Positions 6,795 through 7,107 of a stretch of 7,107 nucleotides of DNA are shown here, piece after piece. The notes beneath the pieces are model-generated. The model was not told the origin of the DNA. It saw only the letters and a program-made list of their open reading frames with translations, and did not search any database. Position 1 is the first letter of the stretch, and the number at the start of each line of letters is the position of its first letter. The stretch lies in contig JADLDX010000784.1 in the NCBI GenBank assembly GCA_020846515.1, positions 1 to 7,107 of the forward strand, in the 5' to 3' direction. Origin of the DNA: Pirellulaceae bacterium. GTDB taxonomy: Bacteria > Planctomycetota > Planctomycetia > Pirellulales > Pirellulaceae. A program made the position numbers and the translations under genes.

Positions 6795-7107
6795 GAATCT
6801 TGATTGTTGACGACGAATTGCCTGCTCGCTATGGCATGGCCAAGTGCCTGCGCACGGGGACTCGCGAGATTCTGGAAGCGGAGAATGGTCAGCAAGCGCT
6901 GGCGGTCATACTGGAGCAGCAGCCGGATTTGGTCTTCTTAGATTTGAATATGCCGGTTTGCGATGGCTTGGGCGTATTGCAAGCGTTGGCGGTTGATCCT
7001 GCGGCTTATCGGCCCGAGATCATTGTGGTTACCGCCAGCGATACGATCCAGCATGCGATTCAATGCGTTCGTTTAGGTGCGGCGGACTTTTTAACCAAGC
7101 CCTATGA
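6791..7107 (+). CDS. Response regulator, receiver domain (3'-truncated by window edge)
   Basis: The ATG overlaps the kinase stop (ATGA), with no separate ribosome site, so translation is probably coupled. The 105 complete codons give a textbook receiver domain. It has an acidic pair at Asp7-Asp8 (MRILIVDDE), phospho-acceptor Asp51 (FLDLNMP), switch Thr81 (VVTAS) and Lys103 in FLTKPY. It is the evident partner of the kinase just upstream, accepting phosphate from His489. The wording GAADFLTKPY is common in NtrC-type, sigma-54-activating regulators and in PrsR, but also in other classes. The output domain lies beyond the window edge, so the class of regulator and its targets cannot be stated. 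Confidence 0.93.
   Translation, partial: MRILIVDDELPARYGMAKCLRTGTREILEAENGQQALAVILEQQPDLVFLDLNMPVCDGLGVLQALAVDPAAYRPEIIVVTASDTIQHAIQCVRLGAADFLTKPY

Overview
The window looks like a chromosomal segment of a planctomycete, most likely of the Pirellulales (Rhodopirellula/Blastopirellula-like). This is judged from moderate G+C content by eye, frequent lack of Shine-Dalgarno sequences, intergenic palindromes of a GTCGC-GGA-GCGAC type, and a giant multi-pass membrane protein whose C-terminal end resembles hypothetical membrane proteins I associate with that group. The assignment is an inference; there is no rRNA or other marker gene here.

Layout: all genes are on the + strand. (1) Bases 1-3321 hold the 3' part of a very large polytopic membrane protein (1,106 residues in the window, roughly 30 or more hydrophobic segments). 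Its reading frame is open at the left edge, so its true start is outside. (2) A 139-base gap contains a composite palindromic element and a second copy of one of its hairpins. (3) A PspA/IM30 (Vipp1-like, ESCRT-III superfamily) coiled-coil protein follows (3461-4153), coupled by an ATGA overlap to a 127-residue soluble protein of DUF4178-like appearance (4150-4533). (4) A 113-base gap holds a third copy of the palindrome. (5) A 715-residue membrane sensor histidine kinase (4647-6794) overlaps by ATGA a response regulator (6791 to the window edge). Only the receiver domain of the regulator is visible.

Possible joint role: PspA-family proteins bind and remodel stressed inner membranes, and DUF4178-type proteins are recalled as neighbours of PspA homologues. 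The kinase has a multi-helix N-terminal region, a GAF-like domain and complete HisKA/HATPase boxes, so it could sense envelope state and pass phosphate to the regulator. A functional link between the PspA pair and the two-component pair is only positional. The palindrome copies between them may mark separate transcription units.

The most notable non-coding signals are the direct palindrome copies flanking the PspA cassette, the composite inverted-repeat element at 3325-3385, and a hairpin-rich Gly/Ser/Pro insertion inside the kinase ATP-binding domain. No mobile-element gene, CRISPR array, tRNA or rRNA was recognised.
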